Assembly: GCA_944392965.1 (NCBI GenBank)
Contig: CALXYM010000016.1
Coordinates: 1-51,916, forward strand
Source: an uncultured Spirochaetaceae bacterium
GTDB lineage: Bacteria; Spirochaetota; Spirochaetia; Sphaerochaetales; Sphaerochaetaceae
Direction of reading: 5' to 3'
Length of the DNA stretch: 51,916 nt
Under the pieces are notes generated by a model. The model was given only the letters and a program-made list of their open reading frames with translations, was not told the DNA's origin and ran no database searches. Shown here piece after piece: positions 16,495 through 25,390 of the stretch. Position 1 is the stretch's first letter, and each line of letters opens with the position of its first letter. The position numbers and the translations under genes are program-made.

Positions 16495-19341
16495 GTGGAT
16501 ACCAATAATTCCGATTTTCTACCCATGCTCTCTATTTCAAGGGAGAAGGCCGTAAAGAACTTAGAAGAAGCTAAGAACTACATCACCCTTGATTTAAAGA
16601 ACATTGCGTCGATACTCTCTTCCTATCATCCTCTTGAGATAGCCAGGATGAGCGTCTGGGAGGCAAGGAGAGTCGAAAGGCAGAGCAAGGATCTGGAGAC
16701 GAAGAGCATTTACCGTCTTCTGCCCATCCTGATTCAGTCGGTACTGGTTTCCGACCTTTTTTTTGCGTCCAGCAATAACCGTGACGTCCGTAGCAGGGAT
16801 TGGCAGAGGGTTTTAAGTCTTGCTGAGGATGTTGCCAGAAAACTTAGTCGTTACATAGATAATCTCGTGATAATCAATCTCTCAGACGGTCGTGTTTCAA
16901 GAGAGGATATAATGGACTACCGGACCGCACTGTATGAGCAGTTCTTCCCCTCCGAGAAGACTCATGACATAATCAGGCGGGAAAAGGCTGTTGCAACATC
17001 TAGTTTTGAATGGGACGGAGATGCTGTGGAAAAGACGTTTTCCGTGAGTCCTGAGCGCCTTGTGAAGGATCTTTTTGACATCTCGGACAGTTCCCTTGAT
17101 GTGATAGATAAACTGGTTGATGATATCGCCTCTTTCAAGGAGGAGGTGGAAAAGAGGGTAGAGAAGGTACGCTCCTCAGATCCATCCCTTTCCGAAGACG
17201 GTGCGATGCACATGGTCTACCGAGATTCTGATATAAGAGCGGAGAATGCACGCCTTTCTGGAATGAGGGATGATTTTGATCTCTTCCGTCCTGAATTCCT
17301 CTCATCTATAACTAATGAGACGATGGACAGGCTTTCAAGCGAGCTGGGAAAGGTTGACATGCTCTCCCTTCTTTTTGATGAGGGGCTCTGGAGCGCTACA
17401 TGCTATCCATTTATAAAGTTGAGTGGCATGTACTTCACGTTCGTTGCCCGTTATCTTCTTGCAATCTATCAGAGGTTCTCGTTTACTACAATGCATCTTG
17501 GCTCTCGTGTCAGCGCCAGTGCTGATAATGCGCTCTCATCCCTTTTCACGGCAACCGATGTCGTTGGCGTCTACTCTTTCAATGGCAGGAAGGTCGATGT
17601 GGAGGTCCTTTCAAGTCTTGGGGAGATAAACCTCGTGAGTGAGCCGGAGCTTTGGCAGCAGAGGATGAAAAGAAGAAGTTCTGAGATGGAGGCAAAGCCG
17701 CAGCTGGGGCATACGATGCTCATAGTCAATCCCGATGGGGAGGAGGAGATAGAGAGGCTCGGGGATGACATCTTCCTCACATCTGTTCTTTATCTGCTCA
17801 AAATTCGTGATGATAACAATCTTCGGCAGCCGTTTTATGACATGCTTTTCGGACCATTGAACGCAGAACTTCCTGATGATGCTCCTTTCGAAGATGATGT
17901 ATTTGAAGATGAGGATGCGTTTACAGTTGAGGAGATGGATGCTGTAAACGATGATCTCGTCCTTGATGAGCTTGAAGAGGAGGATGATTACCTTAACGAA
18001 GGGGATGATGAAGAGGATGATCTGGAAAGCTATTCCGATCCCTACGAGGCGGTAAGAAAGGAACCAAGTGAGGAGGAGAGGCTCTTGAATGAGAGGATGT
18101 ATGAATCCAACCATGAAAGAATTCTTTCTGAACTTGAGAAGGATGTGGAGAACAGCGAGTATCAGGTTGTGGATGAAGATGAGATTGAGAGCGATGAAGA
18201 TCAGGATAATCCGGTAGATGATTATGAGGATCCCGATCAGCTTAATTTCCTCGATCTCTTGGATGACTATGATACTGATGAAGAGGATCAGCTTGAAGAG
18301 AAGGAAGAGACGGAGCTTGTAGAAGCTGACGGTCTGGAGGAGGATGACGAGGTTGATGAGGAAGCTCTCCCTTCCTCGGATGACGTGAATGATAAGAAGA
18401 GTGTGAGTGGAATTCTTGATCTCTCCGATTTTGATGATGAAGATCCTGCTGAGGAACTCTATTCCCAGGCAATCGATGAGATGGAGCAAGCGGCAGAGGC
18501 TGATGAGGAGGAGAGGGAAGAGGCAGATCCTCCCAGCGAGAGTGTGCTTTTAGAAGAGGAGAAGAAGGAAAACGTTCTCAAGGCGATTGAAGAATCTCCT
18601 ACTGCTCTGAAAGAGGATAGAGGCTTGGAAAAAAAGAATGAGGAGCCTGATTCTTCTGTCTCCTCACTTGATGATGAAGATATCCTCCTCGATGAGGATG
18701 AAAAGGATGCAGAGGATGAATACCTGGATCTCATAGCAGAAGATGAGGAGAGTGAGGTCAATGAGGAGGATCTTCCTGAACTGGAAGAGCTTTCTTCTCC
18801 AGAAGCGAATGACCATGGATTTGAGAATTTTTCCAAGGACGGGGACATCGTGCTCGAGTATGATGATGGAACGGATGATGATAATGAAGAAGCGGTTCTC
18901 GATCCATCCAGATATTCAAAGACGATAATTGATATCGCAAGGAAGGTGGAGGGGGATGCCTCAAGTCTCTTCTCTTTCCTTGAGAAGGAGGATGTGAGCG
19001 TCATCGATTACTTTGATGCCGTAATCCGTCAAAGCTGGGAGAAGCAGGCAGAGGATGGTAGGGATAAGATGTTCTCCGTATTTGAATACGACATGTCCCT
19101 TCTCCTTTCAAAAGGGAGGATATATGATGACCTGCGTCTTCAGGAACTCATGAACAATGCAGGAGCTGTGATGTATTCCCAGGGAAAGAGTCGGTGGAAC
19201 GCTCTCCTTATCTATATAAACAAGGATTACGAGGTCGAGTCCGCTAAGATGATTGTTCTTACAAAGGAGTCCTTCAGCCCATCGAACTGGAAGATCGTTA
19301 CGAATATCGGGGATGCCCTCATCGCGAGGAAAAATAGATGA
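16495..19341 (+). CDS. Large protein with acidic low-complexity middle, function unknown
   Basis: 948 residues, GTG start seven bases after AAGGAG. Three parts are visible: an N-terminal region (about 1-460) rich in helices and charged residues; an Asp/Glu-dominated low-complexity stretch (about 460-800) with almost no hydrophobic core; and a C-terminal region (about 800-948) that looks folded (VSVIDYFDAVIRQSWEKQ, RWNALLIYINKDYE). There is no signal peptide and no membrane segment. I recognise no domain; resemblance to spirochaete-specific hypothetical proteins is a guess. It heads an overlapping operon with the IMPase and HAD-RidA genes; its stop overlaps the next start (ATGA). The long antisense frames over it are by-products of its GA-rich codons. 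Confidence 0.75.
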   Translation: MDTNNSDFLPMLSISREKAVKNLEEAKNYITLDLKNIASILSSYHPLEIARMSVWEARRVERQSKDLETKSIYRLLPILIQSVLVSDLFFASSNNRDVRSRDWQRVLSLAEDVARKLSRYIDNLVIINLSDGRVSREDIMDYRTALYEQFFPSEKTHDIIRREKAVATSSFEWDGDAVEKTFSVSPERLVKDLFDISDSSLDVIDKLVDDIASFKEEVEKRVEKVRSSDPSLSEDGAMHMVYRDSDIRAENARLSGMRDDFDLFRPEFLSSITNETMDRLSSELGKVDMLSLLFDEGLWSATCYPFIKLSGMYFTFVARYLLAIYQRFSFTTMHLGSRVSASADNALSSLFTATDVVGVYSFNGRKVDVEVLSSLGEINLVSEPELWQQRMKRRSSEMEAKPQLGHTMLIVNPDGEEEIERLGDDIFLTSVLYLLKIRDDNNLRQPFYDMLFGPLNAELPDDAPFEDDVFEDEDAFTVEEMDAVNDDLVLDELEEEDDYLNEGDDEEDDLESYSDPYEAVRKEPSEEERLLNERMYESNHERILSELEKDVENSEYQVVDEDEIESDEDQDNPVDDYEDPDQLNFLDLLDDYDTDEEDQLEEKEETELVEADGLEEDDEVDEEALPSSDDVNDKKSVSGILDLSDFDDEDPAEELYSQAIDEMEQAAEADEEEREEADPPSESVLLEEEKKENVLKAIEESPTALKEDRGLEKKNEEPDSSVSSLDDEDILLDEDEKDAEDEYLDLIAEDEESEVNEEDLPELEELSSPEANDHGFENFSKDGDIVLEYDDGTDDDNEEAVLDPSRYSKTIIDIARKVEGDASSLFSFLEKEDVSVIDYFDAVIRQSWEKQAEDGRDKMFSVFEYDMSLLLSKGRIYDDLRLQELMNNAGAVMYSQGKSRWNALLIYINKDYEVESAKMIVLTKESFSPSNWKIVTNIGDALIARKNR

Positions 19342-20090
19342 GAAGGCGGTATGATCTTGCCCTTTCCATCGTAAAAAAAGTATCAGCATTCCTTGTTGAG
19401 AGGAGGAAATGCGGTTTTGTAATCAGTGAAAAAGGCGAGAATGATTATGTGACCGAGGCTGATAAGGCCTCAGAGAATCTTATCAGGGATGCGATAAGAA
19501 CATCTTTCCCTTCCGATGAGATACTCGGGGAGGAGTACGGCATAAGCGGTTCTTCATCATCCCTCTGGATAGTCGATCCCATTGATGGAACTGTGAATTA
19601 CATGAACGGATTTCCATTCTATACGATATCCATAGCCTATCAGGAGAAGGGAGAGACTCTTTTTGGCTTCGTCAGTGTTCCTGAACAGGGAGAGATATTC
19701 TCCGCGATAAAAGGTGAGGGGGCATATCTGAACGGGGAGAAGCTCCATGGAAACACACTGCCTACGAGAAAGAGCCTTGCCATCCTGGTTCCTCCACATA
19801 GGATGCATGAGGCTCTGGATTCATATCTTTCTTCCATGCGGAGACTGTATGAGATCTATTCCGATGTCCGATCCATCGGTTCAGCAGCTTTGAGTCTCTG
19901 TTATCTTGCCTCCGGACGTGTTTCCTGTTATTACGAGAGGTTCCTGCATATATATGACGTTGCTGCCGGTCTTTTGATAGCATCCGAGGCTGGAGCTGAT
20001 GTTGAATATAAGGAATACGATGATTATGTTGATATCCTTGCTACGGTCAAGGGATTACTTGCCTCTACGAAGGAGGCCATAGATGGTTAG
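19338..20090 (+). CDS. Inositol monophosphatase family protein
   Basis: 250 residues; Mg-dependent Li-sensitive-type phosphatase acting on inositol-phosphate, fructose-1,6-bisphosphate or PAP-like substrates. Metal-site motifs are intact: [33 protein letters not shown], and [15 protein letters not shown]. It overlaps the acidic-protein gene by four bases and the HAD-RidA gene by eight, so translation is coupled. Substrate unassigned. Confidence 0.88.
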   Translation: MRRRYDLALSIVKKVSAFLVERRKCGFVISEKGENDYVTEADKASENLIRDAIRTSFPSDEILGEEYGISGSSSSLWIVDPIDGTVNYMNGFPFYTISIAYQEKGETLFGFVSVPEQGEIFSAIKGEGAYLNGEKLHGNTLPTRKSLAILVPPHRMHEALDSYLSSMRRLYEIYSDVRSIGSAALSLCYLASGRVSCYYERFLHIYDVAAGLLIASEAGADVEYKEYDDYVDILATVKGLLASTKEAIDG

Positions 20091-21105
20091 GGCTCTTCTT
20101 TTTGATCTTGATGGAACACTCCTTGACACATCGAAAGGGATATTCAGGACAGCCGATAAGACTGCTCTTGCACTTGGGCTCACACCCTGTCGTGATTATG
20201 AGAAATACGCGCAGTTCGTAGGTCCTCCACTTCATGTGGGATTCAATAAAGTATATGGGCTCTCAGGAGAGGATGCTTATAATGCATCAAGAATATATAA
20301 AAGTTTTTATCCTGAGACGGGGATCGGGGTATACGAATATTACGATGGCCTTCTGGATGTTGTGAAAGAACTTAAAAGAAGGGGATATCTCATTGCTGTA
20401 GCTACTTTAAAAAATGAGAATGCAGCAAAAAAGATGATTGCATCTTCCCGATTTTCCTCCCTTATAGATGTCGTGCATGGCTCGGACGAGGCAGAGGTGA
20501 TGACGAAGAAGGATGTGGTTCTCCTTTCCCTCAGATCTCTTGGTGTCGATAAAAATGATGCGATTCTTATCGGAGACAGTGAAAGTGATGAGACGGGAGC
20601 AAGGGAAGCGGGGATAGCATTCCTTGCTGTCTCATGGGGATTCGGTTTTCCAAAAGGATGTGGAAATTCAGATCATATAGATTCTCCAGAGGAGCTTCTG
20701 GAAATTTTTGGAGGAATAAACATGATTGAAAAAATTGAGACAAAGAGCGCTCCTGCAGCGATTGGTCCCTACAGTCAGGCCGTAAAGGCAAATGGTATGC
20801 TTTTCTGTTCAGGTCAGATTCCAATCGATCCTGCGACAGGAGATATCGTGAAAGGTGATGTGAAGGCACAGGCGGAGCAGGTTTTTAAGAACATCAAAGC
20901 CCTTCTTGATGAGGCTGGATGTGATGAGGGCAGGATCGTAAAGGCAACCGTGTTCTTGAAGAACATGGATGATTTTGCTGCCGTGAACGAGGTATATGCA
21001 TCATTTTTTGAAAAATGCGCCATACTTCCTGCAAGAAGTGCCGTTGCCGTACAGAAGCTGCCGAAGGATGTCATGGTGGAGATTGAAGTGATTGCACTTC
21101 TATAA
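20083..21105 (+). CDS. HAD phosphatase-RidA fusion protein
   Basis: 340 residues in one open frame. Residues 1-213 are a complete HAD hydrolase of the phosphoglycolate-phosphatase type ([13 protein letters not shown] nucleophile motif; [23 protein letters not shown]). Residues 214-340 are a complete RidA enamine/imine deaminase ([50 protein letters not shown]). There is no linker: the HAD part ends in [10 protein letters not shown] and RidA begins at Met214. The join still encodes GGAGG seven bases before that Met codon (20710-20714), so RidA could also be made alone. The fusion looks like loss of the HAD stop codon; a sequencing error removing a stop is the alternative. Confidence 0.85.
   Translation: MVRALLFDLDGTLLDTSKGIFRTADKTALALGLTPCRDYEKYAQFVGPPLHVGFNKVYGLSGEDAYNASRIYKSFYPETGIGVYEYYDGLLDVVKELKRRGYLIAVATLKNENAAKKMIASSRFSSLIDVVHGSDEAEVMTKKDVVLLSLRSLGVDKNDAILIGDSESDETGAREAGIAFLAVSWGFGFPKGCGNSDHIDSPEELLEIFGGINMIEKIETKSAPAAIGPYSQAVKANGMLFCSGQIPIDPATGDIVKGDVKAQAEQVFKNIKALLDEAGCDEGRIVKATVFLKNMDDFAAVNEVYASFFEKCAILPARSAVAVQKLPKDVMVEIEVIALL
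20710..20724 (+). promoter_or_regulatory. Internal ribosome-binding site and ATG for RidA
   Basis: GGAGG, seven-base spacer AATAAAC, ATG, all inside the HAD-RidA frame. The spacing is optimal and better than that of many real starts in this window. It predicts a second, about 127-residue RidA product (20722-21105). Confidence 0.6.
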
Positions 21106-21138
21106 AAAGGAATATTTTCTTCTCTAGTCTTATTATGA

Positions 21139-21167
21139 TTGAAATATTCCGTCAATGCCTCTAATAT
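21139..21167 (+). promoter_or_regulatory. Promoter of the exopolysaccharide export genes
   Basis: TTGAAA (21139-21144), 17-base spacer, TAATAT (21162-21167). The right arm of an inverted repeat (GGAATATTT 21109-21117 / AAATATTCC 21142-21150) overlaps the -35 box, so a regulator could bind here. Confidence 0.55.
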
Positions 21168-21204
21168 TAAGAAGCCTAAGTCGATACAGGGGTTGAATTG
21201 GAAC

Positions 21205-22788
21205 ATGAGACATAGATTGAAAACATATACGGTTTTTGTAATGCTTTTTGCCGCACTTTTTTCCTTAAGTGCGGCTGAGGTAATAGTCAGTCCGAAGATG
21301 CAGAGCCTGTCTTATCAGATGCAGAGCACGCCGGATTCCCTTTATCAGCAACTGGGACTTGATCAGCAGTCCCTGATTCTTTCTACTGATACCGATACCG
21401 TTGCAGCCCAGATGGAACTGGACAGGCTTGTTGCGATCTCCGATCCGGAGTATATCCTCGTTCCTGGAGACACTATTTCTGTAAGATATATGGAGAGGAC
21501 GGGGACGAATCCCGTGAGTCTCAGCATAACGATTCCGTATGGAGGTACGATAAGGATATCCAGCATAGCTACCATTGAGACGAAGAACAGGACGTTTCAG
21601 GATGTCCGTAATGAGATTGAGGCTATTCTCACCCAGTACAACAGATATGCCAATCCAATCGTGACGATCCAGAGCCTCGGTCTTTTCCATGTGACAATCA
21701 ATGGAGAAGTGACCTCTTCAAGAAGCATTAGAGTGAATGGTAATACATTTCTCTCCGACATCCTTTATTATGGATCATCCACGGCATCAAGCCGTCTTGT
21801 CACGATAACATCAGAAGATGGTATATCAAGAACATATGATCCCTATCTTGGCATGAGGAAAGGTGACAGTGCAAACGATCCTCGTCTGCATCCTGGCGAT
21901 GTGATCACCCTTCATAGAAAGGAGAGGGCTGTGACCATCTCCGGAGCTGTAAATGATAGAGGCACCTACCAGCTTCTAGATGGAGAGAACCTTCTCTCCC
22001 TTGTCAACGATTATGCTTCCGGACTTGATCCGTATGCCTCCGATAGCGTCACCGTACAGCGTTCAAGAGGAAACGGATACTATGAGACGATGAAAATTTC
22101 CATATCTGATGAGGATTTTACACTGCAGGATGGAGATATCGTATATGTTGAGCCTGTCACAGACAGTCTGGGATCAGTCTCGATAGAAGGCGCGCTTCTC
22201 TCGAACTCTTCGAATAACATGATTCAGGGTGACAGAAGTGAGACATACTACTATCGTTTCGTCGAGGGGGAGACTGTTTATGACATGCTCTCCGCACTCT
22301 CTTCATATTTTACAGATTCTTCAAATCTCTCCGGTGCGTATCTTGTAAGGGACGGGAATACTGTAATGCTTGATTTCAATGAAATCCTTTACAACGGTGC
22401 GGAAAGTGGATCCATGACGCTTAAGAGTTCGGATAAATTCTATATTCCTTTTAATCAGATGCTTGTCTCTGTGGTCGGCGGTGTCGTCAACCCTGGTGTC
22501 TACGGTTATGTTCCAGGCAGAAGTGCGAGCTATTACATAAACCTTGCGGGTGGGTATAGTGAGAACAGCAAGGGAGAAAAATCTGTTTCTATATCCGGCA
22601 AGGATGGTTCAGAGTATGGTTTTGAAGAACCACTTGTCCCCGAGACAACGATAAGCGTTGAGAGGGATAACCTGTCTAGTCAGCTTGCAAGTACCGTCAC
22701 CGTCATAGGAATTGTGACAAGTGTCGTCGGTCTTATCGCATCCATAGTCACTATAAGTGCTAATATGGCGACATGGCCTAATGTTTGA
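21205..22788 (+). CDS. Polysaccharide export protein (Wza-like, poly_export/SLBB)
   Basis: 527 residues. Signal peptide MRHRLKTYTVFVMLFAALF ending near LSAAE, without a lipobox Cys, unlike classical Wza. YILVPGDTISVRYMERTGTNP is the polysaccharide-export domain opening; SLBB beta-grasp repeats follow (VTINGEVTSS, VTISGAVNDRGTY, VSVVGGVVNPGVYGY). The C terminus has a hydrophobic helix (VIGIVTSVVGLIASIVTI) that could be the outer-membrane-spanning helix. An upstream in-frame ATG at 21139 lies inside the promoter; 21205 gives a clean signal peptide. It is paired with the Wzc-like gene eight bases downstream. Confidence 0.87.
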   Translation: MRHRLKTYTVFVMLFAALFSLSAAEVIVSPKMQSLSYQMQSTPDSLYQQLGLDQQSLILSTDTDTVAAQMELDRLVAISDPEYILVPGDTISVRYMERTGTNPVSLSITIPYGGTIRISSIATIETKNRTFQDVRNEIEAILTQYNRYANPIVTIQSLGLFHVTINGEVTSSRSIRVNGNTFLSDILYYGSSTASSRLVTITSEDGISRTYDPYLGMRKGDSANDPRLHPGDVITLHRKERAVTISGAVNDRGTYQLLDGENLLSLVNDYASGLDPYASDSVTVQRSRGNGYYETMKISISDEDFTLQDGDIVYVEPVTDSLGSVSIEGALLSNSSNNMIQGDRSETYYYRFVEGETVYDMLSALSSYFTDSSNLSGAYLVRDGNTVMLDFNEILYNGAESGSMTLKSSDKFYIPFNQMLVSVVGGVVNPGVYGYVPGRSASYYINLAGGYSENSKGEKSVSISGKDGSEYGFEEPLVPETTISVERDNLSSQLASTVTVIGIVTSVVGLIASIVTISANMATWPNV

Positions 22789-22796
22789 GGGGTAGC

Positions 22797-25226
22797 ATGA
22801 GCGAAAACAGTAAAAACGAAGAGATGGAGATTGATCTTACCGATCTTGTAAAGAGCATCTTCTCCCGAATATGGATCACGATACTTTCATTCGTGCTTGC
22901 AGTGGGAATTGCAGTGCTTTATCTGTTCATTGCGGTTCCTGTATATGAGACGACCTCTTCCATGATGGTTGAACCCCTCAGTGATACGAGTATCTCATCT
23001 CTTTTTGATGCAGGATTCTCCTCTGGAAGGGATATCTCAACCGAATTGGAGATCCTTAATAGCCGTACGACTTATGATAATGCGCTTTCCAAGCTCGATC
23101 TCACGAAGTATACGACGGTTGATGGAATAAGATATTCAGATTTTGAGAGGCCTCTGGATTATGAGAGTCTGCAGGAGATCGTTACTGTCGAGGCTGTGGC
23201 AGATACTTCTTTTTTGAGGATCACCGTACAGAATCAGAATCCCGAGTTTGCCCGTGATTTCTGCAATGCTCTCGCGGAGAGTTATTCTGAGATCCTGACA
23301 GGCATCACCCGTGACAGTGCATCCAGCCAGCTTGAGTTCATTACGAATGAGATTCCTTCTGTCGAGAATGAGCTTAGGAATGCCACCTTGGCGTTAAGCG
23401 AGTTCCAGAGAGAGAACAGCCTTTTACAGCTGAGTGAAGAGAATCAGATACTTCTTCATCAGATGAGCTATCTGACGATGGTAAGAGAGCCTTTACGACA
23501 TGAGATTGAGGAGGCAGAGAGGTATCTTTCCTCTTTCGAAGAGGCATATCCTGTTTTACAGGAAAGGCGTTCTGCCTTCGGTTCTGATGAGAGGGTTATC
23601 ACGGGTACTGAGGATATCATAACATGGTATAGCGAATCTGTGCTTTATGACATCCTTTCAAGTACTTCCACGACTCAGATCTCAGTGCTGAGTGCGACCC
23701 AGCAGTCCAGATATTATGCACTCACACAGATGATGGAAGCTACTCAGACCGATCTGGAGAACTATCTGGCAGCCCTGCTTGCCGATGTACTTTCTCCTGT
23801 GGATGCACTGACATATGTCCAGTATTATCTGCAGCTTGCCTTGGGAGAGCGTCAGATAATAGTCATAGATGGAATGCTTGACAATATCGATGTTGAACTT
23901 GAAAAGGTTCCTGAGCTGGAGAGACAGCAGATGGAATTGCAGAGCAATGTCGAGGTCTATCAGCAGCTGGTGCTCTATTTAAGACAGGCTCAGAGTGAGA
24001 CATCCCTTTTAGAGGCGAGCATAACGAATAACGTTACCCGGATAGATGAAGCTATCCTCCCAGTAGAGCCGGTAAGTCCATCAACGGCGAGGACTCTTTT
24101 AATTGGAGGTTTCCTCGGCATATTCATCGGTGTCGCGATCTCCGTCGTACTCGGTCTTGTCGATAAGAGGATCATGACAAGAGAGGATCTTGAAAAGGCT
24201 ATTGACGACGATATTCCTGTCCTTGGATGGGTTCCTCTTCTAAAACCTGGCAAGAGTGATGATAAGAGGAGGGGAATATCACTTAATCTCAATCCAATGT
24301 CATTCATCTCTGAACGCTATAAGCAGATTGCTTCTGCGATGATATATGGACGCAAATTGGGAAGCCATTTTATAACGGTCTGTTCCCCGGGAAAGAACGA
24401 TGGTAAATCCACAACAATAGCGAACATCGCATATGCCCTTGCCTTAAATGGAAAGAGGATCCTTATCGTCGATATGGATCTGAGAATGCCTGCTGTTGAG
24501 AAGGTTTTCAAGGTGAAACACGCGGAGAAGGGTATAGCCGATGTCTTGAGTGGAGATGCTCGTCCTGAGGATGCGATAAGAACACCTTTCGAGGAACTTC
24601 CGAATCTCAACATCATCGGAGTGGGTACTCCCGTCGTAGTTCCTTCGATTGTCATTCAGACGTTCAGCATAGAGGAGTTCATAACATCGGTTAAATCCTA
24701 TTATGATTACATCTTCTTTGATGCTCCTCCTCTCTCATATGCATCAGAGCTTCTTACGATAGCCAGGGTTGCACCTGAGGTCCTCGTCATAACGAGGGCA
24801 GGTATCTCCAATTCTGATGAGGTGAAGATGCTCACCCGTGATCTCAAGGATGCTGGTGCGAACATCATCGGTTTCTGTCTCAATGGACTCTCTCTTGCTT
24901 CGACAAGCCTTGCCGGTAAGAATTCCTATGGTTACGGTTATGGCCTTTCAAAGAACACGAAGAAGGAGAGGGATGAGATAAGAAACACGTATGTGAAAAA
25001 GAAGAATCAGTATTCCAGGATCTATCGCAGACAGCTTAAGGAGAGGGAGCAGAGGCGAAGCAGTGATGACTGGCCTCTTGCACCTCTGACATTCCCTGAC
25101 GGATTCAAGACCTCCTCCACAGCTTCTTCAAAGAAGAATTTCAATACTAAGAGCGTTCTTAAGACTTTTGAGGATTATCTAAGTGCTGTGGAAAAGGATG
25201 AGAATGCAAAAGGAAAAAAGGAGTAG
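22797..25226 (+). CDS. Wzc-like chain-length determinant / bacterial tyrosine kinase
   Basis: 809 residues. N-terminal Wzz domain with a membrane helix (ITILSFVLAVGIAVLYLFI), a long coiled-coil periplasmic part, a second helix near residue 440, then a cytoplasmic BY-kinase domain: Walker A SPGKNDGKSTT (about 530-540), Walker A' IVDMDLRMP (about 557-565), Walker B IFFDAPP. The tail holds clustered Tyr (YGYGYG, then spaced Tyr to YRR) as autophosphorylation sites. It controls polymer length and export together with the Wza-like protein. Start at ATG after GAGGGGTAGC; a TTG four codons earlier is unlikely. No glycosyltransferase or polymerase genes follow, so the rest of the locus is elsewhere. 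Confidence 0.9.
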   Translation: MSENSKNEEMEIDLTDLVKSIFSRIWITILSFVLAVGIAVLYLFIAVPVYETTSSMMVEPLSDTSISSLFDAGFSSGRDISTELEILNSRTTYDNALSKLDLTKYTTVDGIRYSDFERPLDYESLQEIVTVEAVADTSFLRITVQNQNPEFARDFCNALAESYSEILTGITRDSASSQLEFITNEIPSVENELRNATLALSEFQRENSLLQLSEENQILLHQMSYLTMVREPLRHEIEEAERYLSSFEEAYPVLQERRSAFGSDERVITGTEDIITWYSESVLYDILSSTSTTQISVLSATQQSRYYALTQMMEATQTDLENYLAALLADVLSPVDALTYVQYYLQLALGERQIIVIDGMLDNIDVELEKVPELERQQMELQSNVEVYQQLVLYLRQAQSETSLLEASITNNVTRIDEAILPVEPVSPSTARTLLIGGFLGIFIGVAISVVLGLVDKRIMTREDLEKAIDDDIPVLGWVPLLKPGKSDDKRRGISLNLNPMSFISERYKQIASAMIYGRKLGSHFITVCSPGKNDGKSTTIANIAYALALNGKRILIVDMDLRMPAVEKVFKVKHAEKGIADVLSGDARPEDAIRTPFEELPNLNIIGVGTPVVVPSIVIQTFSIEEFITSVKSYYDYIFFDAPPLSYASELLTIARVAPEVLVITRAGISNSDEVKMLTRDLKDAGANIIGFCLNGLSLASTSLAGKNSYGYGYGLSKNTKKERDEIRNTYVKKKNQYSRIYRRQLKEREQRRSSDDWPLAPLTFPDGFKTSSTASSKKNFNTKSVLKTFEDYLSAVEKDENAKGKKE

Positions 25227-25262
25227 ACGAGAGTTTTCTTTTGTATTATCCTCTCATAAGAT

Positions 25263-25343
25263 ATGGGAAACACGGTGTGCTTAGAGACTTTCGTAATAAG
25301 GATTATGTCTTACCTAGGCACTTCTATTTCCTCTTTTGATTGA
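25263..25343 (+). CDS. Putative pyr leader peptide (26 codons)
   Basis: ATG-initiated short frame (MGNTVCLETFVIRIMSYLGT, then SISSFD) whose TGA lies seven bases before the terminator hairpin in front of pyrBI, with the pyrimidine-rich CTTCTATTTCCTCTTTTG just ahead of the stop. A ribosome at the stop would cover the 5' arm of the hairpin. The ribosome site is weak. The arrangement parallels the E. coli pyrBI leader; that this frame is translated is inference. Confidence 0.35.
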   Translation: MGNTVCLETFVIRIMSYLGTSISSFD

Positions 25344-25349
25344 AGTTAG

Positions 25350-25381
25350 GCGGCTCTGTTTTCTGAGCCGCATTTTTTTTT
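25350..25381 (+). terminator. Terminator/attenuator before pyrBI
   Basis: GCGGCTC, eight-base loop, GAGCCGC, A, then nine T, running directly into GGAGG of pyrBI. No promoter can fit after it, so pyrBI expression requires readthrough; this makes it an attenuator candidate. Confidence 0.8.
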
Positions 25382-25390
25382 GGAGGCATG

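Noticed and set aside
17611-18489. 292-codon open frame antisense to the acidic protein
   Set aside because: It mirrors GA-rich codons of the real gene, giving Ile/Leu-rich nonsense with no ribosome site; a shadow frame.
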